From: an uncultured Jannaschia sp.
GTDB taxonomy: Bacteria; Pseudomonadota; Alphaproteobacteria; Rhodobacterales; Rhodobacteraceae
Direction: 5' to 3'
NCBI RefSeq assembly: GCF_947494025.1
Contig: NZ_CANLTQ010000002.1
Coordinates: forward strand, 434,001 to 498,000
Length of the DNA stretch: 64,000 nt
The notes beneath the pieces were generated by a model, which did no database searches, was not told the DNA's origin, and saw nothing but the letters and a program-made list of their open reading frames with translations. The stretch's first letter is position 1; the number at the start of each line of letters is the position of its first letter. Below are positions 29,349-38,204 of this stretch, in pieces. The position numbers were made by a program, and so were the translations under genes.

Positions 29349-30719
29349 ATGCCCGATACCGCCCTGCCCGATTCCTGGGATGCCCGCGCCAAGGCGTCCA
29401 GCTTCTTCGGTTTCACCGACCTCCCCTCGATCGAAGCGCGCGGCACGGTCGTGCTGACCCACGGCGAGGGGCCCTACGTCGTCGATACCGAGGGGCGGCG
29501 CTACCTCGACGCCAATTCCGGACTCTGGAACATGGTCGCGGGTTTCGACCACCCGGAACTGACCCGCGCGGCGCAGGAGCAGTATGCGCGTTTCCCCGGC
29601 TACCACGCCTTCTTCGGGCGGATGTCGGACCAGGCGGTGATGCTGTCGGAGCGGCTGGTCGAGGTTTCCCCCTTCGAGACTGGAAAGGTGTTCTACACCA
29701 ATTCCGGGTCCGAGGCGAACGACACGATGGTCAAGATGCTGTGGTTCCTCCATGCCGCCGAGGGGCGGCCGCAAGCACGCAAGATCCTGACGCGCGGCAA
29801 TGCCTATCACGGGGTCACGGTCGTCTCTGCCTCCATGACGGGAAAGCCCTACAACGCGGTCTTCGGCCTGCCCCTGCCCGGCTTCATCCACCTGACCTGC
29901 CCGCATCACTGGCGCGAGGGGCGGCCGGAGGAGAGCGAGGCCGACTTCCTCGCCCGACTCGTCGCCGAGCTCGAGGAGACGATCGCGCGCGAAGGGGCGG
30001 AGACCATCGCCGGCTTCTTCGCGGAACCGGTGCAGGGCGCAGGCGGAGTGATCCCGCCGGTCGAGGGCTATTTCGACGCGATGCTCCCGGTGCTGCGCCG
30101 CCACGGCATTCCGGTGATCGCGGACGAGGTGATTACCGGCTTCGGCCGCACGGGCGAGGTCTGGGGGTGCGAGAGCTACGGCTTCGTGCCGGACGCGATC
30201 ATCTCATCGAAGGCGCTGACCGCGGGCTACTTCCCGATGGGTGCCGTGATCCTCGGTCCGGAACTGTCGGACCGGCTCGACCGGGCGGTGCGCGTCATCG
30301 AGGAGTTCCCGCACGGCTTCACCGCCTCGGGCCATCCGGTCGGCTGCGCCGTGGCGCTGGCGGCGATCGACCTCGTGCTGAACGGCGGACTGCTCGACAA
30401 CGTGCGGCGCCTGATCCCCCGCTTCGAGGCCGGCCTTGCGAAGCTCGCGGCGCATGAACATATCGGCGAGTGGCGCGGTCGGGGCCTCATGGGCGCGCTC
30501 GAGGCGGTGCGCGACAAGGCGACGAAGGAGCCCTTCGGGAGTGAGCTGTCCGTGTCCGAGCAGATCGCGAACACCTGCACCGATCACGGCCTGATCTGTC
30601 GTCCGCTCGGTCAGTCCGTCGTGCTCTGCCCGCCCTTCGTGATGACCGACGCGCAGATGGACGAGATGTTCGACAAGCTCTCCACCTCGCTCGACGCAGT
30701 CTTCGCCGAGGTCGCCTGA
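29349..30719 (+). CDS. class III aminotransferase (omega-amino acid:pyruvate type)
   Basis: 456 residues. The PLP lysine is K288 in ISSKALTAGYFPMG, with IADEVITGFGRTG upstream providing the ring-contacting Asp. The phosphate-binding YTNSGSEANDTMVK and the NAYHGVTVVSASMTG segments are typical of omega-transaminases in roseobacters that act on taurine, putrescine or beta-alanine. It is expected to be cytoplasmic and PLP-dependent. It converges on phaR with only 9 nt between the stops. The amino donor cannot be assigned. Confidence 0.88.
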   Translation: MPDTALPDSWDARAKASSFFGFTDLPSIEARGTVVLTHGEGPYVVDTEGRRYLDANSGLWNMVAGFDHPELTRAAQEQYARFPGYHAFFGRMSDQAVMLSERLVEVSPFETGKVFYTNSGSEANDTMVKMLWFLHAAEGRPQARKILTRGNAYHGVTVVSASMTGKPYNAVFGLPLPGFIHLTCPHHWREGRPEESEADFLARLVAELEETIAREGAETIAGFFAEPVQGAGGVIPPVEGYFDAMLPVLRRHGIPVIADEVITGFGRTGEVWGCESYGFVPDAIISSKALTAGYFPMGAVILGPELSDRLDRAVRVIEEFPHGFTASGHPVGCAVALAAIDLVLNGGLLDNVRRLIPRFEAGLAKLAAHEHIGEWRGRGLMGALEAVRDKATKEPFGSELSVSEQIANTCTDHGLICRPLGQSVVLCPPFVMTDAQMDEMFDKLSTSLDAVFAEVA

Positions 30720-30728
30720 TCTGGGGCG

Positions 30729-31295
30729 CTACTTGTTGAGCTTGGAGAGCATCTCCTGCATCTCCGCAAGCTGCGCGCGGATCGCGTCGAGCTCCTCGCG
30801 CGGTTGCGGCTCGGCCGGTCCGGGTTCGGACGCCTCGGTCGAGCTGTCGGGCGGCGCGGTCCAGCCGCCGGCCATCGCCTTGAAGAACGCGGCCTGCTGA
30901 TCGCGCATGGCCTTGAAGCCGGGCATCTGCCCCATCGGATTCATCACGCCCATGTTCTCGACCATCTTGGACTGGCCCGAGCGCAACATCTCGAAACTCA
31001 TGGCGAGAAAGTCCGGCACGACGGATTGCGTTGTGCCCGTGTAGGAGCGCACGAGATCGGTCAGCACGTTCAGCGGCAGGACGCTCTCGCCCCGGGATTC
31101 GTGTTCGGCGATGATCTGCAGCAGATAGGATCGCGTGAGGTCGTCGCCGGACTTCAGGTCGACGATCTTGACCTCCCGTCCCGCGCGGATGAACCCGGCG
31201 ATATCTTCCAGGGTGACGTAGTCGCTGGTCTCGGTGTTGTAGAGCCGACGGCTCGCATAGCGCTTGATCAAGAGCGGCTTGGTTTCGTCCAACAT
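30729..31295 (-). CDS. phaR: polyhydroxyalkanoate synthesis repressor PhaR
   Basis: 188 residues. The N-terminal PHB/PHA accumulation regulator DNA-binding domain is visible as IKRYASRRLYNTETSDYVTLEDI. A second accumulation domain covers about 70-115 (LPLNVLTDLVRSYTGTTQ), and an acidic/helical tail follows. In Paracoccus, PhaR binds TGC-rich sites and PHB itself, releasing phasin genes when polymer forms. The gene follows phaP on the same strand beyond a strong terminator, so it is probably transcribed from its own promoter in 31296-31356. Confidence 0.94.
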   Translation of the reverse strand: MLDETKPLLIKRYASRRLYNTETSDYVTLEDIAGFIRAGREVKIVDLKSGDDLTRSYLLQIIAEHESRGESVLPLNVLTDLVRSYTGTTQSVVPDFLAMSFEMLRSGQSKMVENMGVMNPMGQMPGFKAMRDQQAAFFKAMAGGWTAPPDSSTEASEPGPAEPQPREELDAIRAQLAEMQEMLSKLNK

Positions 31296-31356
31296 GTCCG
31301 GCCCCCATCGGTTGCAACGGATCAAACCGTAACGGGCATACGGGAAAGCGCAAACG

Positions 31357-31389
31357 AAAAGGGCGGAACACCCGTCCGGTGTTCCGCCC
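31357..31389 (-). terminator. Rho-independent terminator of phaP
   Basis: A perfect 12-bp stem, GGGCGGAACACC with GGTGTTCCGCCC, around a 5-nt loop is followed on the minus strand by TTTTCGTTT. It begins 24 nt after the phaP stop. Confidence 0.93.
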
Positions 31390-31412
31390 CCGATCGAAAG
31401 ACGAAGCTGGCC

Positions 31413-31865
31413 TTACTTGGCGGGCGCCGGGGCCTTCTTGGTGGCCGTGGCCGCCTCGGAGGTGGCCTTCTTGACAGCGGCGGTGGCGTCTTCCTGCGCC
31501 TCCTTGCCGGCGGCCATCATCAGCTCGACCGTGTCCATCTGAACCTTTTTGGCGACCTCGGCGTAGGCGGCCATGTTCTCAGCGGCAACTTCGGCGGAAG
31601 CGGAGGCGAAGTCGGTCATCGCCTTGGCGTAATCCGAAGGGTCTTCCTTCAGCTCGGCCATCGGACCCATCTTCGAAAGCGTCTCACGGGTCCACTTATG
31701 GCCGATCTCGGCCGATTGCTCGGCGGCACCAAGCACGATCTTCGACATCCGCTCGCCAAAGGCGGCCTGCGTCTTGAAGGCTTCGGTCATGGCCGAGGTA
31801 TCGACGGGGAACTGGCCCATCATGTCGGTCATGTACTTCGTGAAGTCTTGGCTCTTGGTCATCAT
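31413..31865 (-). CDS. phaP: phasin (PHB granule-associated protein)
   Basis: 150 residues, helical and amphipathic, with no Cys. The phasin core covers about 25-110 (AFKTQAAFGERMSKIVLGAA, DYAKAMTDFASASAEVAAEN). The C-terminal tail is Ala/Lys/Pro-rich (TKKAPAPAK). Phasins coat polyhydroxybutyrate granules and limit their size. The two ATGs in tandem (MM) allow a start one codon later. It is flanked by phaC upstream and phaR downstream and is probably the main target of PhaR repression. Confidence 0.9.
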   Translation of the reverse strand: MMTKSQDFTKYMTDMMGQFPVDTSAMTEAFKTQAAFGERMSKIVLGAAEQSAEIGHKWTRETLSKMGPMAELKEDPSDYAKAMTDFASASAEVAAENMAAYAEVAKKVQMDTVELMMAAGKEAQEDATAAVKKATSEAATATKKAPAPAK

Positions 31866-31943
31866 GTCGGTCTCTCCGTCTCGTATGTCGGGGCCGGGCC
31901 GGGCAGACCCGACCATCGGGCCGGTTCCTCGGCGGCTGAGGAA

Positions 31944-31991
31944 GACATACATGCTGCAGCGCGGCAATTCAACCATTATTCTGCGTTGCAG
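31944..31991 (-). promoter_or_regulatory. phaP promoter with PhaR-type boxes
   Basis: On the minus strand TTGAAT (31967-31972) and TATGTC (31944-31949) are spaced by 17 nt. CTGCAG (31954-31959) lies in the spacer. Just upstream of the -35, CTGCGTTGCAG (31981-31991) fits the CTGC-N3-GCAG motif reported for Paracoccus PhaR. The expected mRNA start is about 70 nt before the phaP ATG. Confidence 0.65.
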
Positions 31992-32068
31992 CATATCGGA
32001 TAGCCCGACGGGACGCGGGAACGGCCTTACAGGATTGAAAGAACCGGCGTCGCGGCGAAGCACCCGCC

Positions 32069-33922
32069 CTAGCTCGCCCTCGGCAACACGTAGCTGCCGG
32101 GCGCGGGCTCGATCGGGTCGTAGCCGTTGCCGCCCGGCGCCCGCGCCGCCACCTCTTCGCCGGATCGCGGGCGCAGCCACGTTTCCCATCGCGGCCACCA
32201 CGACCCTTCGTTGAACGCGGCCGCCGCAAGCCAGTCCTCCGGGCTTTCCGCATCGGATCCGTTCACGTAATGCCCGTACTTCTTCTTGGAGGGCGGGTTC
32301 ACGATGCCGGCGATATGCCCGGATTGCGACAGGATGAAGGTCTTGTTCTCCGAGCCCATCTTCTGAAGCGAGCGCCACGCGCCGGGCCAATGCGCGATGT
32401 GGTCGGTCTCGGCTGCGATGGCGCAGAGCGGAACGTCGATGTCGTCCAGCGTCAGCCCCTTCTGCTCCAGAAGGTCGAAGCCGGTCGTCGCGAGTTCGTT
32501 GCGGATACAGAGACGGCGCAGGTACTCGGTCACCATCGGGCCGGGCAGGTTCGTGCCGTCGCCGTTCCAATGCAGCAGGTCGAAGGCCGGCGGCGCCTCG
32601 CCCAGCATGTAGGACTTGATTGCCGGGCCGTAGACCAGATCGTTGGAGCGCAGGTAGCTGAATGTCCGTCCCATGAAGAACTTGTCGAGATAGCCCTTCG
32701 CCGCGCTTTCCCGTTCGATGCCGGAAACGAAGTCCTCGTCGAGAAACACCCCCATCTCTCCCGGATCCTCGAAATCGGCCAGCGTCGTGAAAAAGGTAGC
32801 GGACTTGACCGACCGGTCCCCCCGCCGGGCCAGAAGGGCAAGCGTGGCCGACAACGTCGTGCCCGCGATGCAGTAACCGACCGCGTTGACCTGCGACTCT
32901 CCGGTGATGGTCTTGACGGTCTCCATCGCCTCGAGGAATCCGCCCTCGACATAGTCGGACAGCGTCACGTCGGCATGCTCGTGCTCGGGATTGACCCAGC
33001 TCACGACGAAGAGCGTGTAGCCCTGATCGACGATCCACTTGATGAGGGAGTTCTGCGGTTTGAGGTCGAGGATGTAGAACTTGTTGATCCAGGGCGGGAA
33101 CAGGACGATCGGCGTGGCGCGCACCTTTTCCGTCGTGGGCGCGTACTGGATCAGCTCGAAGAGCCGGTCGCGGTAGACGACGCTGCCTTCCGTCGTCGCG
33201 ATGTTGCCGCCGACCTTGAAGGCGTCGGGATCCGACAGCGTGACCAGCCAGTCGCCCCGGTTGGCCTCGATGTCGCGCACGAGGTTCTCGAGCCCTTTCA
33301 CAAGGCTCTCGCCCTCGGTCTCGACCGCGCGCTGCATCGCCTCCGGGTTGGTGGCAAGGAAGTTCGTCGGCGCGAACAGGTCGACGATCTGCTGGCTGAA
33401 GAACTCGACCCGTTTCTTGTCGGCCGCGTCCAGTCCGCCCAGCTCCCGCACCGTATCGCGGATGGCGGACGCGCTGATCTGGTACTGCTGCTTGAGGAAG
33501 TTGTAATAGGGGTGCTCCTGCCACAGCGGATTGGCGAAGCGCCGGTCCGTCGGCTGGTCGTCGGACGCGGGGACGGGTTTGCCGCTCGTCAGCGCGGTCT
33601 GCGCCTCGATCGCGTGCCGCAGCGCCTGACCCCAATAGCCGACCTGCCGCTCGATCAGCTTGCCGGGATTGTTCGCCATCTCCGTCCAGTAGGCCGCCAT
33701 CGCCTTCGCGTAGAGCTCCGTCCCCGGTCCCGTGAGACCCGGATCGGATCGCCGCCGCGACGCGAGCGCGGTCACCAGACGCTTCGTCAGCCCGTCGATC
33801 CGCAAAAGGTTCTTGTTCAGCCGTTCCAGCGCGACGGCGCCCTCCCCGCCCGGATGGTCGCCATTACGCAACGTTTCGTTTCCATCGCCCGATCCGCTCG
33901 TCACTTGCTTTCCCCCCATCAT
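32069..33922 (-). CDS. phaC: class I poly(3-hydroxyalkanoate) synthase
   Basis: 617 residues. The lipase-like box GYCIAG places the catalytic Cys at 351; the Asp and His of the triad lie in AETDHIAHW and SQSGHIAGIVNPP. FPPWINKFYILDL and WVNPEHEHADV are class I signatures. It polymerises (R)-3-hydroxybutyryl-CoA on granules. Two adjacent ATGs (MMGGKQ) are possible starts. Divergent phaZ lies about 100 nt away. The region before the start holds CTGCAACTGC (33924-33933), which resembles a PhaR box. Confidence 0.96.
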   Translation of the reverse strand: MMGGKQVTSGSGDGNETLRNGDHPGGEGAVALERLNKNLLRIDGLTKRLVTALASRRRSDPGLTGPGTELYAKAMAAYWTEMANNPGKLIERQVGYWGQALRHAIEAQTALTSGKPVPASDDQPTDRRFANPLWQEHPYYNFLKQQYQISASAIRDTVRELGGLDAADKKRVEFFSQQIVDLFAPTNFLATNPEAMQRAVETEGESLVKGLENLVRDIEANRGDWLVTLSDPDAFKVGGNIATTEGSVVYRDRLFELIQYAPTTEKVRATPIVLFPPWINKFYILDLKPQNSLIKWIVDQGYTLFVVSWVNPEHEHADVTLSDYVEGGFLEAMETVKTITGESQVNAVGYCIAGTTLSATLALLARRGDRSVKSATFFTTLADFEDPGEMGVFLDEDFVSGIERESAAKGYLDKFFMGRTFSYLRSNDLVYGPAIKSYMLGEAPPAFDLLHWNGDGTNLPGPMVTEYLRRLCIRNELATTGFDLLEQKGLTLDDIDVPLCAIAAETDHIAHWPGAWRSLQKMGSENKTFILSQSGHIAGIVNPPSKKKYGHYVNGSDAESPEDWLAAAAFNEGSWWPRWETWLRPRSGEEVAARAPGGNGYDPIEPAPGSYVLPRAS

Positions 33923-34023
33923 GCTGCAACTGCTAGTATCTCCCCGGACGCAAGCATAGCCTATGCGGCCGGATAAGACAGGGCCTGCTGCGCCCCGTTC
34001 CCAAACCAACGAGGAGTTGCCTC

Positions 34024-35343
34024 ATGCAGTTCATGGCCGCCTATGACATGATGGAAGCCGCCCGCAACGCGAATGCGTGGCTCGGCGCGACGGCGCGCAC
34101 GATGGGCAGCTTTCCGGCAACGGCCCTTGTCCCGAACCCGGCCTTCCAGCTTCTGGCCGCTTGGGGCCAGGTGACGGAGCGCAGCTTTGCCCGCATGATC
34201 GCCAAGCCGGACTGGAATATCCCGCACCTTTCCTCGGCCGAGGGGCAAGACATGATCGTCGAGCCGAAGGTGGAGGTGAGCCGGCCGTTCGGGGACCTGC
34301 TGCGCTTCTCGGTGTCCGGGCGTCCGAAGATGGCCCGGCGCATCCTGCTCGTCGCGCCGATGTCGGGGCATTACGCAACGCTCCTGCGCTCCACCGTCGT
34401 CTCGCTCCTGCCCGATGCGGATGTCTGGGTGACGGACTGGCACAACGCGCGCGACATTCCTGTCTCCGCCGGCAAGTTCGACATCGAGGATTACACCCTC
34501 TACCTCGTCGACTTCATGAAACATCTCGGCGCCGATCTGAACGTGATTGCCGTCTGTCAACCCGCGCCGCTCACGCTGGCCGCGACGGCGCTTCTGGCCG
34601 AGCAGGAGCCGGAGGCGCAGCCGCGCACGCTCACCCTCATCGGCGGGCCGATCGACCCCGACGCGGCCGATACCGACGTCACCGATTTCGGCCGCCGCGT
34701 CACGATGGGGCAGCTGGAACATTCCATGATCCAGCAGGTCGGCTTCCAGCATGCAGGCGTGGGGCGGAAGGTTTATCCGGGGCTGCTGCAGCTCAGCTCC
34801 TTCATCTCGATGAATCTCGAGACGCATGCCCGCGCCATGCGCGACCAGATCATCGCGGTCGCCAACGGAACGGCCTCCGACCACGACCGGCACAACCGGT
34901 TCTACGACGAATACCTCGCGGTGATGGATATGACGGCGGAGTTCTACCTCTCGACCGTGGAGCGTATCTTCAAGGGGCTTGAGATCGCGCAGAACCGCTT
35001 CGTCGTGGACGGACACCGCGTCGATATCGGCAAGATCACCGACGTCGCCGTGAAAACGGTGGAAGGCGGCAAGGACGACATCTCCGCCCCCGGCCAGTGC
35101 GTCGCCGCCCTCGACCTGCTCACGGGTCTGCCGGACGAAAAGAAGGCCAGCCATCTGGAGCCGGATGCGGGCCATTACGGCATCTTCGCGGGCGGCTCCT
35201 GGCGCCGGAACATCCGCCCGCTCGTGCTCGACTTCATCGACGCGAACGCCGAGGGGCCGACGCCGGTGAGAAAGGGGAACTCCGCCCTCCGCTGCGTCGA
35301 GACGCAGGCGCCCGAAGGGGATGGCGAGCGCATCGCGGTCTGA
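34024..35343 (+). CDS. phaZ: intracellular poly(3-hydroxybutyrate) depolymerase
   Basis: 439 residues, an alpha/beta hydrolase of the intracellular PhaZ type. The nucleophile Cys178 lies in VCQPAP, the variant box used by these depolymerases, and the C-terminal His is in EPDAGHYGIFAG. It mobilises stored PHB during carbon starvation. It is divergent from phaC, with which it likely shares a regulatory region. The stop overlaps the start of the next gene by one base (TGATG). Confidence 0.95.
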   Translation: MQFMAAYDMMEAARNANAWLGATARTMGSFPATALVPNPAFQLLAAWGQVTERSFARMIAKPDWNIPHLSSAEGQDMIVEPKVEVSRPFGDLLRFSVSGRPKMARRILLVAPMSGHYATLLRSTVVSLLPDADVWVTDWHNARDIPVSAGKFDIEDYTLYLVDFMKHLGADLNVIAVCQPAPLTLAATALLAEQEPEAQPRTLTLIGGPIDPDAADTDVTDFGRRVTMGQLEHSMIQQVGFQHAGVGRKVYPGLLQLSSFISMNLETHARAMRDQIIAVANGTASDHDRHNRFYDEYLAVMDMTAEFYLSTVERIFKGLEIAQNRFVVDGHRVDIGKITDVAVKTVEGGKDDISAPGQCVAALDLLTGLPDEKKASHLEPDAGHYGIFAGGSWRRNIRPLVLDFIDANAEGPTPVRKGNSALRCVETQAPEGDGERIAV

Positions 35344-35915
35344 TGCCAGAACTGGGTTACGGCTGCGCTTGCGGAACGCTTCGCGGCACAGTCGCGGACG
35401 CGACGTCCGCCGGGTACAGCCACGTCCTGTGTCACTGTCTCGATTGCCGGTCGGCCTATACATGGCTCGGGCACGACGATCCCGGTGTGGTCGACATATT
35501 GCAGACGGCGCAGGACTGCATCCGCCTCACCGAGGGCCAGGATCGGCTACGCGCATTTCGACACACGCCGCGCGGCGCCCTGCGTTGGTACGCGACCTGC
35601 TGCAGCGTACCGCTTTTCGTGACGCCGCTGCGGCCGCGGCTCGTCCATGTCGGGATGAACGCCGACCGGCTGGACGACCCGGCGGCGATCGGTCCGGTCC
35701 GCGCCGAGGGGTTCATCCGCACGCGCGGCGGCAAGGTCCGGCACAAGGGCATCCTCCACATCGCGACCCGCCTCGGAGCGCGCGTGATCGGGCGCAACCT
35801 TTCGGGCGACTGGACGGACACGCCGTTCTTCGATGCGGCCGGAAATCCGATCCGCGAACCCGAAGTGCTGAGCCGGCGAGAGCGGGCCGACGCGCTCGCC
35901 GCGCTACGCGGCTGA
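35343..35915 (+). CDS. DUF6151/GFA-like cysteine-rich protein
   Basis: 190 residues. Cys pairs at GCACG (8-10), CHCLDC (30-35) and TCC (86-87) resemble the zinc-binding pattern of the GFA (glutathione-dependent formaldehyde-activating) fold. The whole best matches the DUF6151 group. The C-terminal third is Arg/Lys-rich (THTRGGKVRHKG-like segment). It overlaps phaZ by one base and should be co-translated, but no link to PHB is known. Function is unassigned. Confidence 0.7.
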   Translation: MPELGYGCACGTLRGTVADATSAGYSHVLCHCLDCRSAYTWLGHDDPGVVDILQTAQDCIRLTEGQDRLRAFRHTPRGALRWYATCCSVPLFVTPLRPRLVHVGMNADRLDDPAAIGPVRAEGFIRTRGGKVRHKGILHIATRLGARVIGRNLSGDWTDTPFFDAAGNPIREPEVLSRRERADALAALRG

Positions 35916-35917
35916 AC

Positions 35918-35950
35918 GTGGAAAGGGCGCCGCGAGGGCGCCCTTTCCGT
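35918..35950. terminator. bidirectional intrinsic terminator
   Basis: GGAAAGGGCGCC (35920-35931) pairs fully with GGCGCCCTTTCC (35937-35948), 12 bp around a 5-nt loop. The gap separates convergent genes, so it can serve both the DUF6151 gene and the symporter gene. Confidence 0.82.
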
Positions 35951-35969
35951 ACCCTCGCCTCGCCGGGTA

Positions 35970-37529
35970 TCAGGCTTTTGCCTTGAAGCGCTGGATCTTG
36001 CCGCTGCGAAGCCGGCTCGAATAGGATTCGAGCTCTCGCTTCACGAGCTTCATCAGGAAGTAGAGCGCGAAGATATTCACCACCGCCATCGAGAAGATCA
36101 TCGCGTCCGAGAAGTCGATCACCGGCCCGAGGCTCGCCGCCGCGCCGATCACCGTGAAGACGCAGAAGATCACCTTGAAGGTCAGCTCCGTTTTCCGGCC
36201 TTCCCCAAAGAGGTAGGTCCAGGCTTTCAACCCGTAATAGGACCACGAGATCATCGTGGAGAAGGCGAAAAGCACGACCGCGACTGCGAGGACGTAGGGA
36301 AACCACCAGATCGCCGTTCCGAAGGCCGCGGAGGTCAAGGCCACGCCCGACGTGTCGCCCACGGTCCGGATCGCGGTGCCCGCCTCGTCGAGCACGAAGC
36401 GCCCGGTCTCCGGATCGGTAATGAGCTGACCGGAAATCGTGATGACGAGCGCTGTCATCGTGCAGATCACGACCGTGTCGATCAGCGGCTCGAGCAGGGA
36501 GACGAAGCCTTCGGTGATGGGCTCGTTCGTGCGTACCGCGCTGTGCGCGATCGCCGCCGAGCCCACGCCCGCCTCGTTCGAGAAGGCCGCGCGCCGAAAC
36601 CCCTGGATCAGCGCGCCGACGAGCCCGCCTGCGACCCCGAGCCCGGTGAAGGCCCCCGCGAAGATCTGTCCGAAGGCCGTCCCGATCATGTCGTAGTTCG
36701 CGATCAGCACGATCACGGCGGCGCCGACATAGAGAAGGCCCATGAACGGCACGATCTTCTCGGTCACGTGGGCGATGGACTTGATGCCACCGACGATGAC
36801 CGCGAAGACCACCGCCGCGAAGACGAGCCCCGTGATGATCCCGGGATAATCGCCGACGATGCCCGCGATCTGCGCATGCGCCTGGTTGGCCTGGAACATG
36901 TTGCCGCCGCCGAGCGCCCCGAAGATGCAGAACACCGCGAAAAGGACCGCGAGGATGCGCCCACCCGGCAGGCCGAGCTCTTCGAAGCCCTTCTGCATGT
37001 AGTACATCGGACCGCCGGAAACGGTGCCGTCGGGGTATTCGTTACGGTACTTCACGCCGAGCGTGCATTCAGTGAATTTCGAGGCCATCCCGAGAAGGCC
37101 CGCGACGATCATCCAGAACGTCGCGCCGGGTCCGCCGATGCCGACCGCGACCGCGACCCCCGCAATGTTCCCCAAACCCACCGTGCCCGAGAGCGCCGTG
37201 GCAAGGGCCTGGAAGTGGCTGACCTCGCCCGCGTCGTTCGGATCCGAATAGTCGCCCTTCACCAGCGCGATGGCATGGCCGAAGAAGCGGAACTGCACGA
37301 AGCCGAAATAGAGGGTGAAGATCGTCGCCGCCACGACGAGCCACATGACGATCCAGGGAAAATCCGTCCCCGGGAACGGCATGAAGATGAAGCTGACGTA
37401 TGGGCCGGTCACGTCGGCGAAGACCGCGTTCACGCGATCGTCGAGGCTCAGCGCCTCTTCCTGCGCGCGCGCAGCGCCGGCGAGCAGTGTCGCGGCACCG
37501 GTTGCGAGAAATGTCTGCGAATGTTTCAT
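35970..37529 (-). CDS. AGCS-family sodium:alanine/glycine symporter
   Basis: 519 residues, about 10-11 membrane helices. The family signature GTVGLGNIAGVAVAVGIGGPGATFWM is near residues 115-140, with CTLGVKYRNEYPDGTVSGGPMYYM after it. The N-terminus looks like a cleavable signal (LATGAATLLAGAARAQ) before an extracytoplasmic segment, as seen in other proteobacterial members. Na+-driven uptake of alanine or glycine is expected. The start follows AAGGGGATCGGA. A universal stress protein gene lies 11 nt upstream and probably shares the transcript. Confidence 0.92.
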   Translation of the reverse strand: MKHSQTFLATGAATLLAGAARAQEEALSLDDRVNAVFADVTGPYVSFIFMPFPGTDFPWIVMWLVVAATIFTLYFGFVQFRFFGHAIALVKGDYSDPNDAGEVSHFQALATALSGTVGLGNIAGVAVAVGIGGPGATFWMIVAGLLGMASKFTECTLGVKYRNEYPDGTVSGGPMYYMQKGFEELGLPGGRILAVLFAVFCIFGALGGGNMFQANQAHAQIAGIVGDYPGIITGLVFAAVVFAVIVGGIKSIAHVTEKIVPFMGLLYVGAAVIVLIANYDMIGTAFGQIFAGAFTGLGVAGGLVGALIQGFRRAAFSNEAGVGSAAIAHSAVRTNEPITEGFVSLLEPLIDTVVICTMTALVITISGQLITDPETGRFVLDEAGTAIRTVGDTSGVALTSAAFGTAIWWFPYVLAVAVVLFAFSTMISWSYYGLKAWTYLFGEGRKTELTFKVIFCVFTVIGAAASLGPVIDFSDAMIFSMAVVNIFALYFLMKLVKRELESYSSRLRSGKIQRFKAKA

Positions 37530-37540
37530 TCCGATCCCCT

Positions 37541-37978
37541 TCACGCGACGACGGTCACGGGCACCACGGCGCCCATGACGAGGTTGGAGGTCGAGGAGCC
37601 GAAGACGCGCCTCACGAAACCGCCCTCGGACATGCGCGCAACGATGATCTGCTCCGCGCCCTCCTCCCGGGCGATCCGGTTGAGCGTGTCGGCCACGTCG
37701 CCGTGGCGGACGATCCCGCGCGCCTTCAGACCCGAAGTCCGCAGCTTTGCGACGGCTGGATCGACGAGCCGCTCGGTCGCGGTCGCGATCTCCTCCTCGC
37801 GCCGGCGATGGCGCTGCGCGTTCTCCTCCGCGGTCTGGAAGGAATAGGGCGACCATTCGATCACGTAGATCACGAACAGCTCGCAATCGCCGATCAGGCC
37901 GGCGAGATGCTGGGCATGCGCCAGCGCCCTCTCGCCCGACGCTTGGCCATCGAGGCCCACGACAAGTTTGACAGTCAT
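37541..37978 (-). CDS. universal stress protein (UspA family)
   Basis: 145 residues forming one Usp domain. The N-terminal VVGLDGQASGERALAHA is typical. The C-terminal nucleotide-binding loop appears as ARMSEGGFVRRVFGSST followed by VVPVTVV, so ATP binding is plausible. It is directly upstream of the AGCS symporter; single-domain Usp proteins are often encoded beside transporters they may regulate. The 226-bp gap to aapP contains no gene and no clear site. Confidence 0.9.
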   Translation of the reverse strand: MTVKLVVGLDGQASGERALAHAQHLAGLIGDCELFVIYVIEWSPYSFQTAEENAQRHRRREEEIATATERLVDPAVAKLRTSGLKARGIVRHGDVADTLNRIAREEGAEQIIVARMSEGGFVRRVFGSSTSNLVMGAVVPVTVVA

Positions 37979-38204
37979 TCTCCGTCTCCTCGGCTGCGGC
38001 CGGATGCGCGGTCGTCGCCACGGGGCCGGCTCATCGGGTCAGTCGTTGGCGCTGCCCCCGCGGGAGCGTAGGAGAAACGTTAACGAAAAGCGCCTGTCAT
38101 GGATGGTTCACACTGCATTCCGACGCAACGCGCGGCATATTTGCCCACCGGGTGCGCAATGTGCCTCCCTTTCGCGCATGTCCGTCATACCGGTCGGCGC
38201 CGGC

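Noticed and set aside
31413-33635. A 740-codon minus-strand frame spanning phaP and phaC
   Set aside because: It joins the true phaP frame to out-of-frame phaC sequence; the real phaC and phaP are separate genes with their own starts.
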